From Nocardioides sp. PD653-B2 (GTDB taxonomy: Bacteria > Actinomycetota > Actinomycetes > Propionibacteriales > Nocardioidaceae), in the NCBI RefSeq assembly GCF_002117935.1, contig NZ_BDJE01000034.1, positions 1-64,000 on the forward strand: 64,000 bases of DNA, written 5' to 3'. A model generated the notes under the pieces. The model was not told the origin of the DNA, did no database searches, and was given only the letters and a program-made list of their open reading frames with translations. Shown piece after piece: positions 42,534 to 51,697 of this stretch; the first letter of the stretch is position 1, and each line of letters starts with the position of its first letter. The position numbers and the translations under genes are program-made.

Positions 42534-43035
42534 CCGCCCGCAGGTCGACGTCTCCGGTCGCGGTGTAGCGGTGGGGTACGTCGGCCGGCCACCGGACGTG
42601 TCCCCCGGCCGAGGCCTCGAGCGACTCCTCGCCGTACTCGACCCGGCAACCGCCCGCCAGGACGAGCAGCTGCTCCACGACGCCGGGGGCGTGCGCCGGG
42701 GAGCTCCGGGTGGTGCCGGCCGCGACACGGAGCAGGTAGACCTCGGACGTCGCCCCCGCCGTGTGCTCGGTGTGCAGCAGCACCCCCTCGAAGCCGTCGT
42801 CGGCGATCACCGACCCGGCCCGGAAGTCCACGAGTGCCGCCAGGGGTACGCCGAGCGGCCCGGCGACGGCGTACAGGGTCTCGAGCGTGGGGTTGCGCTG
42901 CCCGGTCTCGAGCTCGGAGAGCGAGCCCTTGCCGATGCCGGCCGCGTCGGCCAGGGCCGACAGGGACAGGCCGCGCTCGGTCCGGAGCGCCCGGACCCGG
43001 GCGCCAACCTCGGCTCGTGGACCGCTCCCCGCCAT
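42508..43035 (-). CDS. XRE-cupin transcriptional regulator
   Basis: 175 residues. The N-terminal XRE helix-turn-helix (VRALRTERGLSLSALADAAG; GKGSLSELETGQRNPTLETL) is followed by a cupin domain (about 105-170; VEQLLVLAGGCRVEYGEE, HVRWPADVPHRYTA) that may bind a small ligand. It is divergent from the BenE-type transporter with a 16-bp palindrome between, so it likely controls itself and the transporter. Confidence 0.9.
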   Translation of the reverse strand: MAGSGPRAEVGARVRALRTERGLSLSALADAAGIGKGSLSELETGQRNPTLETLYAVAGPLGVPLAALVDFRAGSVIADDGFEGVLLHTEHTAGATSEVYLLRVAAGTTRSSPAHAPGVVEQLLVLAGGCRVEYGEESLEASAGGHVRWPADVPHRYTATGDVDLRAVNVIVTPA

Positions 43036-43058
43036 TGGCGTCTCCCTGTGTAGCCTGC

Positions 43059-43074
43059 GTTCTGTTTACAGAAC
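43059..43074. promoter_or_regulatory. 16-bp palindromic operator between XRE-cupin and benE
   Basis: GTTCTGT-TT-ACAGAAC is a near-continuous palindrome with 7-bp perfect arms, placed 24 bp before the regulator start and 10 bp before the benE start. Confidence 0.75.
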
Positions 43075-43084
43075 GGAGTCTGCC

Positions 43085-44266
43085 ATGACCCAGGCCGCCA
43101 CGACACACCACGAGGGCACCCCCGTCGTCGCCGGGATCGTCACGGCGCTCGTCGGCTCCAGCAGCTCCTTCGTCGTGGTGCTCGCCGGCCTGACCGCCGT
43201 GGGGGCGAGCCCCGCGCAGGCCGCGTCCGGCCTGCTCGCCCTCCTCGTCACGCAGGCGCTCGGCATGTTGTGGCTCGCCGTCCGTCACCGCACCCCGATC
43301 ACGCTCGCCTGGTCGACGCCGGGAGCAGCGCTGCTCGTCTCGACGGGCGCGGTCACCGGCGGCTGGGCGGCCGCCGTGGGCGCCTTCGCGGTCGCCGGCG
43401 GCCTGATCGTGCTCACCGGCCTGGTCCCGGCACTGGGCGAGCTGATCGCCCGGATCCCCGTCTCCCTGGCCCGCGCGATGCTCGCCGGCGTCCTGCTGCC
43501 GATCTGCCTGGAGCCGGTCACCGGGCTCGCGGACTCGCCGGCGTACGTCGGTCCGGTCGTGCTCGCCTGGGTGGTGATGCACCGCGTCTCGCGGCGCTGG
43601 GCGGTGCCGGTCGCGCTCGCCGTCGCGCTGCTCGTCGTGGTCGTGACGGCCGGGTCGTCGGTCGCGCCCGCCGACCTGCTCCCGACGGTCACCTGGACCA
43701 CGCCGCACTGGACGGTCGCGGCCGTGGTGAGCATCGCGATCCCGCTCTACATCGTCACCATGGCCTCCCAGAACGTGCCCGGCGTGGCGGTCACCTCGAG
43801 CTTCGGCTACCAGGTGCCGTGGCGCGAGACCATGACGGTCACCGGGATCGGCACCCTGGTCGGCGCCCCCTTCGGCGGGCACGCGATCAACCTCGCGGCG
43901 ATCACCGCTGCGATGACCGCCGGACCGATGGCCGGACCCGACCGCGGCCGGCGGTGGATCGCCGCGGTGACGGCGTCGGCGACCTACCTGGCGCTGGCCC
44001 TCGCCTGCGGTGCCCTGACCGCCCTGGTCGCGGCCGCCCCCGGCGACGTCATGCAGGCGGCTGCCGGGCTGGCGCTGCTCGGCACGCTCGGCTCGGCGCT
44101 GGCCGGCGCCCTCGCCGACGAGCACGACCGCGAGGTGGCCGTCGTGTGCTTCGTGGTCGCCGCCTCCGGCGTCACGATCCTGGGCGTCGGCGCCGCCTTC
44201 TGGGCACTGCTCGCCGGCCTGGTGCTGCGGCCCCTGCTGCGGCCGGGCGGCGTCAGCCGACCTTGA
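43085..44266 (+). CDS. benE: BenE-family benzoate/H+ symporter-like transporter
   Basis: 393 residues, about twelve hydrophobic segments. Family marks: SSSSFVVVLAGLTAVGAS in TM1, PITLAWSTPGAALLVSTG, IVTMASQNVPGVAVTSSFGY and GAPFGGHAINLAAITAAM. BenE proteins import benzoate or related aromatic acids with protons. No aromatic degradation genes lie nearby, so the substrate is open. It is controlled, most likely, by the divergent XRE-cupin protein. The 3' end overlaps the convergent SpoIID-like gene by 14 bp. Confidence 0.92.
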   Translation: MTQAATTHHEGTPVVAGIVTALVGSSSSFVVVLAGLTAVGASPAQAASGLLALLVTQALGMLWLAVRHRTPITLAWSTPGAALLVSTGAVTGGWAAAVGAFAVAGGLIVLTGLVPALGELIARIPVSLARAMLAGVLLPICLEPVTGLADSPAYVGPVVLAWVVMHRVSRRWAVPVALAVALLVVVVTAGSSVAPADLLPTVTWTTPHWTVAAVVSIAIPLYIVTMASQNVPGVAVTSSFGYQVPWRETMTVTGIGTLVGAPFGGHAINLAAITAAMTAGPMAGPDRGRRWIAAVTASATYLALALACGALTALVAAAPGDVMQAAAGLALLGTLGSALAGALADEHDREVAVVCFVVAASGVTILGVGAAFWALLAGLVLRPLLRPGGVSRP

Positions 44267-45431
44267 AGGTCACCCAGGTCGAGCGCAGCGCGAGCATCGA
44301 GCGGAAGGTGTCGCCCGAGACCACGGCCCTGCCGGCGCTGCCGGTCAGCGTGATCGAGCGGACCCGGCCGCCCCAGTCACCGTTGCCGTCCCGGCTGGTC
44401 ACCGCGATCTTCGTCAGGTTGCCGACCGAGGGCCAGGTGCGCTCGATGAGACCGTCGTCGACCTTCTGCGACCAGGTGTGCACGGGGTTGCCGGACCAGC
44501 CGTCGTAGGGGTCCTTCTTGGCCGGCAGGTACGACACCGACCCGGCCGAGGTCCACCCGCCGCTGCTCGACGCGAACTGGGTGAACGCCGGCTCGCCGCC
44601 CGACAGCAGGATCCGGCGGGCCGTGGCGTCGACGGCGCGGTTGGAGGCGTCGTACTCGGCGCTGTAGCCGCCGTACACCTGGCACGACGTGGTGTCGCAG
44701 AGCTGGTAGGCGCTCGACTGCGGGTGCTTGCGCTCGTACGCCGCGTAGGTGCGCGCCGCGACCGCCTGCGCGCGCACCGCCTCGGGGCTCCACGACGCGG
44801 GGATCTCCAGCGGCACGACGCCCTTGAGGTAGCTCTCGAGGCTGAGGTCGTTGACGGTCACCCGCGACCCGGACGACGTGACGGCCCGCAGCCGGCCGCG
44901 GTAGGCGCGCTCGCCGCCGGGCGTGACCAGCGTGATCGGGTCGCCCGCGGCGTAGAACTCGCCGTCGCCCTTCAGCACCTTCCAGCGGTGCCACTTCTGG
45001 GTGCGGAAGGACACCCGGTTGACGCCGTCCTTGCCGATGTCGACCTTCCAGCGCGAGGCACCGTTGTCGGGCAGCGCGACCCGCTCCCCACCGGCCGTGT
45101 CGCGCACGGTCAGCCCCGAGCGCGGCTCGACGATCAGGTCATCGGTGGTGTCGGCGCTGATCAGCACGGTGACCCGGCCCTTGCCGGTGCCCCAGGTGGT
45201 GCCGGGGTAGTAGAACTCGGCGATCTGGGTGTAGGTCAGGCCCTCGCGGGCGGCGCCCTCGGCGCCGTACTGCGACATGCCGTGGCCGTGGCCGTAGCCG
45301 TGCCCCTTGATCGTGATGGTGGCGTCGCCCGGGACCTTCCAGACGTCCGTCGCGGTGGCGGCGTCGGCCGGGGCGAGGATGCCGCTCAGCGTGAGCAGGC
45401 CCGCCGTGAGCAGGGTCGAGAGCGCGCGCAT
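44253..45431 (-). CDS. Secreted SpoIID/LytB-domain protein (copy 1)
   Basis: 392 residues with a signal peptide (STLLTAGLLTLSGILAPADA). The N-terminal part has GHGYGHGHGMSQYGAEGAAR and FYYPGTTWG, followed by the SpoIID core: ESYLKGVVPLEIPASWSPEA, AVAARTYAAYERK, CDTTSCQVYGG and FASSSGGWTSA. SpoIID is a peptidoglycan lytic transglycosylase in sporulation; in non-sporulating actinobacteria these secreted homologues are thought to act on the cell wall. A close paralogue lies just upstream. Confidence 0.9.
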   Translation of the reverse strand: MRALSTLLTAGLLTLSGILAPADAATATDVWKVPGDATITIKGHGYGHGHGMSQYGAEGAAREGLTYTQIAEFYYPGTTWGTGKGRVTVLISADTTDDLIVEPRSGLTVRDTAGGERVALPDNGASRWKVDIGKDGVNRVSFRTQKWHRWKVLKGDGEFYAAGDPITLVTPGGERAYRGRLRAVTSSGSRVTVNDLSLESYLKGVVPLEIPASWSPEAVRAQAVAARTYAAYERKHPQSSAYQLCDTTSCQVYGGYSAEYDASNRAVDATARRILLSGGEPAFTQFASSSGGWTSAGSVSYLPAKKDPYDGWSGNPVHTWSQKVDDGLIERTWPSVGNLTKIAVTSRDGNGDWGGRVRSITLTGSAGRAVVSGDTFRSMLALRSTWVTFKVG

Positions 45432-45493
45432 GAAGGACTTCCGGGACGGGTGTGACGGATGTGAAACCCAAGCGCATCACGGGTCACAGCAGT

Positions 45494-45531
45494 CCCGCAA
45501 TGCGTGCGGGCGAACTACAGATCTGTAGTTC
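45494..45531 (-). terminator. Two adjacent palindromes after SpoIID-like copy 2
   Basis: GAACTACAGATCTGTAGTTC (45512-45531) is a perfect 20-bp palindrome that begins within the stop codon of copy 2. CCCGCA-atgcg-TGCGGG (45494-45510) follows immediately. The pair may end transcription of copy 2 or serve as an operator for copy 1, which starts 63 bp further on. Confidence 0.6.
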
Positions 45532-46669
45532 AGCTGATGGTGAAGAGCGTGGACCTGAGGCCGAGGTAGGAGCGGAACTGCGAGCCCGTCGCGTGCACGC
45601 TGCCCTCGGTCCCGGTCACGAGCACCTCGGTCACGCGGCCACCGTTCGGGCCGTTGCCATCGCGCTCGGTGACCTCGACCGACACCAGGTCCCCCAGCCC
45701 CGTCCAGTGCCGGGTCACCTGGTCGCCGGTGAAGGTCGTGGCGTGCGGGTCATCGGGGTAGCCGTGGTCGTAGGGATCTTCCTCGGGCACCAGATAGGGG
45801 TAGCCACCGTCGACGCTGTAGCCGCCGTTGCTGGCAGAGAACTGGGCGAAGATCGGGGCGCCGCCGTACGTCAGGATCTCGCCGGCGGTCGCCTTCACGG
45901 CGGCGTCCGTCGCGGACGTCTCGGCACCGACCCCGCCGTACATCTGGCAGGCCGCGGTGTCGCACAGGTCGTAGTCGCGGCTGGCGGGGACGTTGCCGCG
46001 CTCGAACACGGCGTAGGTGCGCGCGGCGACCGCCTGCGCACGGAGCGCGTCGGCGGGCCACGAGGCGAACACCTCCTGGGACAAGACGCCGCGCAGGTAG
46101 GCGTCGATGCCGACCACGTTGACCGCACCGGCCTCGGTCAGCCGGATCGCGCCGCGGTAGGTCGAGCCGCCGTCCAGGGTCAGGGGCTGGTTGCCCGCGG
46201 ACAGCTCGGCGTCGCCCTTCGGCTTCTTCCAGTCGCGCCACGAGGTGGTCCGGTAGGAGATCAGCGACCGGGCGCCCGCGGGCGTGACCCGCCACTTCTT
46301 CACGGTCTTGCCGTCGCGCTTCGTGGGCAGCGTCCACGTCCGGCCGTTGCCGAGGCTGTGCGCCTTCAGGCCGGACCGTGCGGCGACGACCACCGAGCCC
46401 TCCGGAGCCGCGGTGAGCAGCACCCGGATGGTCCCGCCGGCGGTGCCCCAGGAGGTGCTCGGGTAGTAGTGCTGGACGATCTCCCGGTAGGTCTGCCCGT
46501 CCGTCGCACGATTGCGGGCGCCGTACTGCGACAGGCCCTTGCCGTGGCCGTTGCCCAGTGTCGTGACGGTGATGCTCGCGGGTTCGCGGTCGGGCGCGGC
46601 CTGCGCGGGAAGCGCGATCAGCGCCGTCACCGCGGCGGCGAGCAGGGACATGGCGAGCCGTCGAACCAT
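45530..46669 (-). CDS. Secreted SpoIID/LytB-domain protein (copy 2)
   Basis: 379 residues from the ATG at 46669 with CGGGAG upstream. Signal peptide LAMSLLAAAVTALIALPAQA. The same order of motifs as copy 1: GNGHGKGLSQYGARNRA, HYYPSTSWG, AYLRGVLSQEVFASWPADAL, AVAARTYAVFERG, CDTAACQMYGG and FSASNGGYSVDGGYP. The two proteins differ clearly in sequence, so the duplication is old or they serve different substrates. Likely cell-wall-active. Confidence 0.9.
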   Translation of the reverse strand: MVRRLAMSLLAAAVTALIALPAQAAPDREPASITVTTLGNGHGKGLSQYGARNRATDGQTYREIVQHYYPSTSWGTAGGTIRVLLTAAPEGSVVVAARSGLKAHSLGNGRTWTLPTKRDGKTVKKWRVTPAGARSLISYRTTSWRDWKKPKGDAELSAGNQPLTLDGGSTYRGAIRLTEAGAVNVVGIDAYLRGVLSQEVFASWPADALRAQAVAARTYAVFERGNVPASRDYDLCDTAACQMYGGVGAETSATDAAVKATAGEILTYGGAPIFAQFSASNGGYSVDGGYPYLVPEEDPYDHGYPDDPHATTFTGDQVTRHWTGLGDLVSVEVTERDGNGPNGGRVTEVLVTGTEGSVHATGSQFRSYLGLRSTLFTIS

Positions 46670-46691
46670 GGGCACTCCCGAGAGTCAGGCG

Positions 46692-48086
46692 TCAGATGTG
46701 GTGCAGACGACGAGCGGCTTCGGCGATCGAACCGCTCATCGACGGGTACACCGTAAACGCCTGAGCGAGCTGATCGGTTGTCAAGGACTCCGCGACGGCG
46801 ATCGAGACCGGGTGGATGAGCTCGCTCGCGCGGGGCCCGACGACCACTCCCCCGACGATGATGCCGGTGCCGGGACGGCAGATCAGCTTCACGAACCCGT
46901 CCCGGACGCCCTGCATCTTCGCGCGCGGGTTGCCGGACAGCGGCAGGGTGACCACCTCGGCCTGGATCTCTCCCGCGTCGACGGCCTGCTGCGACCACCC
47001 GACGGTGGCGATCTCGGGGGCGGTGAAGACGTTGGACGAGACCTTCTTGAGGTCGAGCGGGTGCACGGTGTCGCCGAGGAAGTGCCACATCGCGATCCGG
47101 CCCTGCATCGCGGCGACGCTCGCGAGCATGAGCACGCCGGTGCAGTCGCCGGCGGCGTAGACCCCGCGGGCCGACGTACGCGACACGCGGTCGACGTTGA
47201 CGAACCCGCCGTCCGTGAGGATGACCCCCGACTCCTCCAGCCCCATGTCGGCCGTGTTGGGGACCGAGCCGAGGGCGAGGATGCAGTGCGAACCCTGGAC
47301 GGTACGACCGTCGGTGAGCGTCACCGTGACGACGTCGCCGTCCCGGGTCACCGACTCCATGCGGGACTTGGACAGGACCTTCATCCCGCGACGGGTGAGG
47401 ACGTCCTCGAGCACCTTGGACGCGTCGGCGTCCTCGCCGGGCAGCACGCGGTCGCGGGAGGAGACGAGCGTGACGGGGATGCCGAGGTTGAGGTAGGCGC
47501 TGGCGAACTCGGCGCCGGTGACGCCGGAGCCGACCACGATCAGCTCGGTCGGGGCCTCGCTGAGGTCGTAGACCTGCTCCCAGGTGAGGATCCGCTCGCC
47601 GTCCGGCTGGGCGGTCGGCAGCGTGCGCGGCGAGGCGCCGGTGGCGAGCAGGACGGCGTCGGCGCGCAGGATCTCCTCGCCGCCGTCGGGCTTGGTGACC
47701 AGCACGCGGTCGGGGCCGGCCAGGCTGCCGCGGCCCTGGACCACCGTGACGCCGTCGCGGGTCAGCCGGCGGCCGATGTCGGCGGACTGGTCGGCGGCCA
47801 GCTGCTTGACCCGGGTGTTCACCCGGCCGAGGTCGACCCGGATCCCGGTGGCGGCGTCGCCCTCGGAGTCGTGGAAGTTCACCCCGAGCTCGGCGGCGCC
47901 GGAGAGGTCGCTCATCACCTCGGCGGTCGCGATCAGGGTCTTGCTGGGCACGCAATCGGTGAGGACCGCGGAGCCGCCGACCCCGTCGGTGTCGACGACG
48001 GTGACCTGGGCGCCGAGCTGGGCGGCGACGTGAGCGGCCTCGTACCCCCCGGGGCCACCCCCGATGATGACGACGCGTTCGCTCAC
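46692..48086 (-). CDS. lpdA: LpdA-type NAD(P)H quinone reductase (non-canonical disulfide reductase homologue)
   Basis: 464 residues from a GTG at 48086. A flavoprotein with FAD motif VVIIGGGPGGYEAAHVAAQLG, NAD motif VVGSGVTGAEFAS and YAAGDCTG. The redox site reads GGSAVLTDCVPSK: the first Cys of the usual CxxxxC is replaced by Ala. The C-terminal His-Glu pair of true lipoamide dehydrogenases (HPTxxE) is replaced by YPSMSGS. It therefore cannot be a dihydrolipoamide dehydrogenase. The mycobacterial LpdA (Rv3303c) has the same losses and reduces quinones, which is the likely activity here. A canonical Lpd is encoded next to it. Confidence 0.9.
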   Translation of the reverse strand: MSERVVIIGGGPGGYEAAHVAAQLGAQVTVVDTDGVGGSAVLTDCVPSKTLIATAEVMSDLSGAAELGVNFHDSEGDAATGIRVDLGRVNTRVKQLAADQSADIGRRLTRDGVTVVQGRGSLAGPDRVLVTKPDGGEEILRADAVLLATGASPRTLPTAQPDGERILTWEQVYDLSEAPTELIVVGSGVTGAEFASAYLNLGIPVTLVSSRDRVLPGEDADASKVLEDVLTRRGMKVLSKSRMESVTRDGDVVTVTLTDGRTVQGSHCILALGSVPNTADMGLEESGVILTDGGFVNVDRVSRTSARGVYAAGDCTGVLMLASVAAMQGRIAMWHFLGDTVHPLDLKKVSSNVFTAPEIATVGWSQQAVDAGEIQAEVVTLPLSGNPRAKMQGVRDGFVKLICRPGTGIIVGGVVVGPRASELIHPVSIAVAESLTTDQLAQAFTVYPSMSGSIAEAARRLHHI

Positions 48087-48209
48087 TCGGTCATTCCTCT
48101 CGTCTCCCTGGGTCTCGTTACACCGCATCGCGGCTTCGTTCCTCAGCCCCGGCGGCACTCGACCTCGTCGCCCGAGGCAGCCGACTCGCAGGCTCGGTGC
48201 CTGCTGGCC

Positions 48210-49601
48210 TCAGAGGTTGATCATGTGGCCGGCGATGCCCTCGATGGCTTCCTTCATGGCCTCGCCGAGCGTCGGGTGGGCGAAGACGTTGCGCGCGACC
48301 TCGTCGGCGGTGAGGTCCCACTGCTGGGCCAGCGTCAGCGCCGGCAGCAGCTCGGTGACCTCGGGGCCGATCATGTGGGCGCCGACGATCTCGTTGAACT
48401 CGGCGTCGGCCACGATCTTCACGAAGCCGACTCCCTCGGCCATGCCGCGGGCCTTGCCGTTGGCGGAGAACGGGAACGTCGAGACCTTGACGTCGTACCC
48501 CTTCTCCTTGGCCTGCTCCTCGGTGTAGCCGAACGACGCGATCTGCGGCTGGCAGAACGTCGCGCGGGGGATCATGTCGTAGTTGATCTCGACCGTCTCG
48601 GCGCCGGCGATCGTCTCGGCGGCGACCACACCCATCGCCTCGGCGGTGTGGGCGAGCATCAGCTTGCCGGTCACGTCGCCGATCGCGTAGATGTTGTCGA
48701 CGTTGGTGCGGCCGCGGGAGTCGATCTCGATGGCGCCGCGGTCGGTGAGCTTGACGCCTGCGGCGTCGAGACCGTAGCCCTCGACCCGCGGCGCGAAGCC
48801 GATCGCCTGGAGGACCTTGTCGGCCTCGAGGGTCTCCTGGTTGCCGTCCTTGCTGACGACGACCTTGACCTTCTCGCCGCTGTCGTCGATCGACTCGACC
48901 TTGGTGGACAGCAGCACCTTCACGCCGAGCTTCTTGTACTGCTTGAGCAGCTCCTTGGACACGTCCGGGTCCTCGGTCGGCACCATCCGGTCGAGGAACT
49001 CGACGATCGTCACGTCGACGCCGAAGTTGACCATCACGTAGGCGAACTCGACGCCGATCGCGCCGGAGCCGGCGATGATGATCGACCCGGGCAGCTGGTC
49101 GGTGAGGATCTGCTCCTCGTACGTCACGACCCGGTCGCTGAGCGTCGTACCGGGGATCAGGCGGGTCTTCGCGCCGGTGCCGATGATCAGGTTGTCGAAC
49201 GTGTACGACGTCTTCGTGCCGTCCTTGTCGACCTCGAGCTCGGTGGGGCTCGTGAGGGTGCCCCAGCCGTCGATCTCGGTGATCTTGTTCTTCTTCATCA
49301 GGTAGTGGACGCCCTTGGCGCTCGCCTCGGCGACGCCGCGGCTGCGCTTGTGGGTGGTGCCGTAGTCCATCGTCGCGTCGCCACTGATCCCGAAGACGTC
49401 CTTCTCCTTCGTGATGATGTGGGCGATCTCGGCGTTGCGCAGCAGCGCCTTCGACGGGATGCAACCGACGTTGAGACAGACACCTCCCCAGTACTTCTCC
49501 TCGACGACGGCGACCGTCTGGCCGAGCTGGGCGGCGCGGATCGCGGCGACGTACCCGCCGGGGCCGGCACCGAGGACAAGGACGTTGAAGTGCGTGGTCA
49601 C
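48210..49601 (-). CDS. lpd: Dihydrolipoamide dehydrogenase (E3)
   Basis: 463 residues, GTG start. Canonical features: [20 protein letters not shown], the redox pair in [16 protein letters not shown] site [25 protein letters not shown] and the catalytic [12 protein letters not shown]. It reoxidises dihydrolipoamide in the pyruvate and 2-oxoglutarate dehydrogenase complexes. TAGGCT ends 8 nt before the start (49609-49614), suggesting a leaderless mRNA. It sits directly upstream of the LpdA-type gene on the same strand. Confidence 0.96.
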   Translation of the reverse strand: MTTHFNVLVLGAGPGGYVAAIRAAQLGQTVAVVEEKYWGGVCLNVGCIPSKALLRNAEIAHIITKEKDVFGISGDATMDYGTTHKRSRGVAEASAKGVHYLMKKNKITEIDGWGTLTSPTELEVDKDGTKTSYTFDNLIIGTGAKTRLIPGTTLSDRVVTYEEQILTDQLPGSIIIAGSGAIGVEFAYVMVNFGVDVTIVEFLDRMVPTEDPDVSKELLKQYKKLGVKVLLSTKVESIDDSGEKVKVVVSKDGNQETLEADKVLQAIGFAPRVEGYGLDAAGVKLTDRGAIEIDSRGRTNVDNIYAIGDVTGKLMLAHTAEAMGVVAAETIAGAETVEINYDMIPRATFCQPQIASFGYTEEQAKEKGYDVKVSTFPFSANGKARGMAEGVGFVKIVADAEFNEIVGAHMIGPEVTELLPALTLAQQWDLTADEVARNVFAHPTLGEAMKEAIEGIAGHMINL

Positions 49602-49608
49602 GCCCGCC

Positions 49609-49614
49609 AGCCTA
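49609..49614 (-). promoter_or_regulatory. Putative -10 (TAGGCT) of lpd
   Basis: Minus-strand TAGGCT ends 8 nt before the GTG at 49601. Confidence 0.45.
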
Positions 49615-49648
49615 CTGACGTGAGCGGGGACACACCCATCGGCTCTAC

Positions 49649-49654
49649 TACTCT
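49649..49654 (+). promoter_or_regulatory. Putative -10 (TACTCT) of the cyclotransferase gene
   Basis: TACTCT ends 7 nt before the GTG at 49661. Confidence 0.45.
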
Positions 49655-49660
49655 GCTCGC

Positions 49661-50113
49661 GTGACGCTCTACGCCGCCTACGGGACGAACCTCGATCCCG
49701 CCAGGATGGGCGAGCGGTGCCCGCACTCCCCGCTCTCGACGACCGGCTGGCTCCAGGGCTGGCGGCTCACCTTCGGGGGCGAGGAGCACGGCTGGGACGG
49801 CGCCCTCTCGACGATCGTCGAGGACCCGATCGACCAGGTGTTCGTCGCGGTCTACGACATCACCCGCGAGGACGAGTCGGCCCTCGATGGCTGGGAGGCC
49901 GCCGACCGCGGCCTCTACCGCAAGACGAAGGTCCGGGTCGCCACCCTGACCGGCGAGATCGTCGTGTGGACCTACGTCCTCGACGCCTACGAGGGCGGTC
50001 TCCCCTCCGCGTCGTACCTCGGCCTCCTCGCCGACGCCGCCGAGGCCGCTGACGCCCCCGCCGACTACGTCGCCGCCCTCCGCCGCCGCCCCTGCCGCTC
50101 CATCGGGATGTAG
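49661..50113 (+). CDS. Gamma-glutamylcyclotransferase-like protein
   Basis: 150 residues, GTG start. The N-terminus [14 protein letters not shown] is the conserved YGSNL-type glycine loop of the GGCT fold, where substrate binds; the central [16 protein letters not shown] contains the Glu/Tyr region. Family members release 5-oxoproline from gamma-glutamyl compounds, but many bacterial homologues are uncharacterised. It is divergent from lpd with two back-to-back -10 motifs. A homologue lies beside lpdA in mycobacteria as well. Confidence 0.85.
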   Translation: MTLYAAYGTNLDPARMGERCPHSPLSTTGWLQGWRLTFGGEEHGWDGALSTIVEDPIDQVFVAVYDITREDESALDGWEAADRGLYRKTKVRVATLTGEIVVWTYVLDAYEGGLPSASYLGLLADAAEAADAPADYVAALRRRPCRSIGM

Positions 50114-50161
50114 GGGGCGGCTGATGCCGAGGTGACCGATCGACGCCGCATGACGTCGCAC

Positions 50162-50167
50162 TAGAGT
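50162..50167 (+). promoter_or_regulatory. Putative -10 (TAGAGT) of the PNP gene
   Basis: TAGAGT ends 8 nt before the GTG at 50175. Confidence 0.45.
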
Positions 50168-50174
50168 CACCTCC

Positions 50175-50978
50175 GTGACGGACCCGGACACCCCCCACGC
50201 CCTCGCCCAGCAGGCCGGCGACGAGCTCGCCGAGCTGACCGGAGTGGAGCGCCACGACGTCGCGCTCGTCCTCGGTTCCGGCTGGCTGCCGGCGGTCGAC
50301 GCCCTCGGCGAGGCGACCGCGGAGATCGCGACCACCGACCTGCCCGGCTTCTCGGCCGCGGCGGTGGCCGGCCACTCCGGCAAGATCCGCTCGGTCAGGG
50401 CGGGCGACAAGCAGCTGCTCGTCTTCCTGAGCCGCACCCACTTCTACGAGGGCAAGGGCGTCGCGGCGGTCGTGCACGGGGTGCGTACGGCGGCCGCGGC
50501 CGGGTGCCGGACCATCGTGCTGACCAACGGCTGCGGCGGGCTCAAGGAGACCTGGGAGCCCGGCACGCCGGTGCTCATCAGCGACCACATCAACCTCACC
50601 GGGAAGTCACCGATCGAGGGCGCCCACTTCGTCGACCTCACCGACCTCTACAGCAGCCGGCTCCGCGCCATGTGCCGCGAGGTCGATCCGAGCCTCGACG
50701 AGGGCGTCTACGTCCAGTTCCCCGGCCCCCACTACGAGACGCCCGCCGAGATCGGCATGGTGCGCGCGATCGGCGGCCACCTGGTCGGCATGAGCACGAC
50801 GCTCGAGGCGATCGCCGCGCGCGAGGCCGGGATGGAGGTGCTCGGCATCAGCCTGGTGACCAACCTGGCCGCGGGCATCAGCGGCGAGCCGCTCAACCAC
50901 GAGGAGGTGCTCGAGGCCGGACGCGCGGCGGCGTCGCGCATGGGCGAGCTCCTGGGTCGGATCGTCCCGCGGATCTGA
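50175..50978 (+). CDS. punA: Purine nucleoside phosphorylase (trimeric class)
   Basis: 267 residues, GTG start. It cleaves inosine and guanosine (and 2'-deoxy forms) with phosphate to base plus (deoxy)ribose-1-phosphate. Motifs: LVLGSGWLPAV, RTHFYEGKGV, LTNGCGGLKETW, VYVQFPGPHYETPAEI and MSTTLEAIAAREAGMEV. Products could feed the phosphomutase at 56129 and DeoC at 58460. The TetR gene starts two bases after its stop, so the two are probably co-transcribed. Confidence 0.94.
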   Translation: MTDPDTPHALAQQAGDELAELTGVERHDVALVLGSGWLPAVDALGEATAEIATTDLPGFSAAAVAGHSGKIRSVRAGDKQLLVFLSRTHFYEGKGVAAVVHGVRTAAAAGCRTIVLTNGCGGLKETWEPGTPVLISDHINLTGKSPIEGAHFVDLTDLYSSRLRAMCREVDPSLDEGVYVQFPGPHYETPAEIGMVRAIGGHLVGMSTTLEAIAAREAGMEVLGISLVTNLAAGISGEPLNHEEVLEAGRAAASRMGELLGRIVPRI

Positions 50979-50979
50979 G

Positions 50980-51624
50980 ATGGCCGCGGCCGAGGAGACC
51001 CGCACCCGCCTCGTCGAGGCAGCCACCGAGGCGTTCGCCGAGCACGGCGTCTTCAGCGCCTCGCTGGTCGAGATCACCCGCCGCGCCGGGCAACGCAACC
51101 GGGGCGCCGTGCACTACCACTTCGGCTCCCGCGACGGCCTGCTCGTCGAGGTGCTCGAGCAGCACGCGGCGTTCCTCGCCGAGCGCGAGCGCGCGCTGCT
51201 CGCCCACGCCCGCACGACGCCCGCCGACGACATCGCCTCCGTGATCGAGGCGATCGTCCGCCCCTCGGTCGAGCTCGCCGAGACCGGACCGTCCGGTCGC
51301 CGGTACCTCGTCATCGTCGGCCAGCTGGTCGACGAGTTCGACCGGGTCTCCCCCCAGGTCGAGGAGGCGCTCGAACGCACCGGGGGCTACGCCGTCTACG
51401 CGCTGCTCGCGGAGCGACTCGCGGCGTACGACGAGGCGCTGCGCAACGAGCGGCTCGCCCTGGTGACCGGATTCATCCTGCGCTCGGTCGCCGACCGGGC
51501 CCGCGCCACCGAGAGAACGACCCCGGGGCGCCCGCAGCTGACGACGGAGCGGTTCGTCGCGAACCTGGTCTCGATGGCTACCGGGATGGCGACCGCACCC
51601 ATGGACGAATCGCGAGGCCTCTGA
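50980..51624 (+). CDS. TetR-family transcriptional regulator
   Basis: 214 residues. The N-terminal HTH is seen in RLVEAATEAFAEHGVFSASL and RGAVHYHFGSRDGLLVEVLE; the rest is helical with a TetR_C-like region (SVELAETGPSGRRYLVIVGQ). It starts immediately after the PNP gene. Its target is unknown; no palindrome was found nearby. Confidence 0.9.
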   Translation: MAAAEETRTRLVEAATEAFAEHGVFSASLVEITRRAGQRNRGAVHYHFGSRDGLLVEVLEQHAAFLAERERALLAHARTTPADDIASVIEAIVRPSVELAETGPSGRRYLVIVGQLVDEFDRVSPQVEEALERTGGYAVYALLAERLAAYDEALRNERLALVTGFILRSVADRARATERTTPGRPQLTTERFVANLVSMATGMATAPMDESRGL

Positions 51625-51685
51625 GCACCGGCCCCGCGATCCGGCTGGATCGGGCGCGGTTCGCCGGGCCCCGCGAGAGCCCGGA

Positions 51686-51691
51686 TAGCCT
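51686..51691 (+). promoter_or_regulatory. Putative -10 (TAGCCT) of the epimerase gene
   Basis: TAGCCT ends 7 nt before the GTG at 51698. Confidence 0.5.
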
Positions 51692-51697
51692 TCCCGC

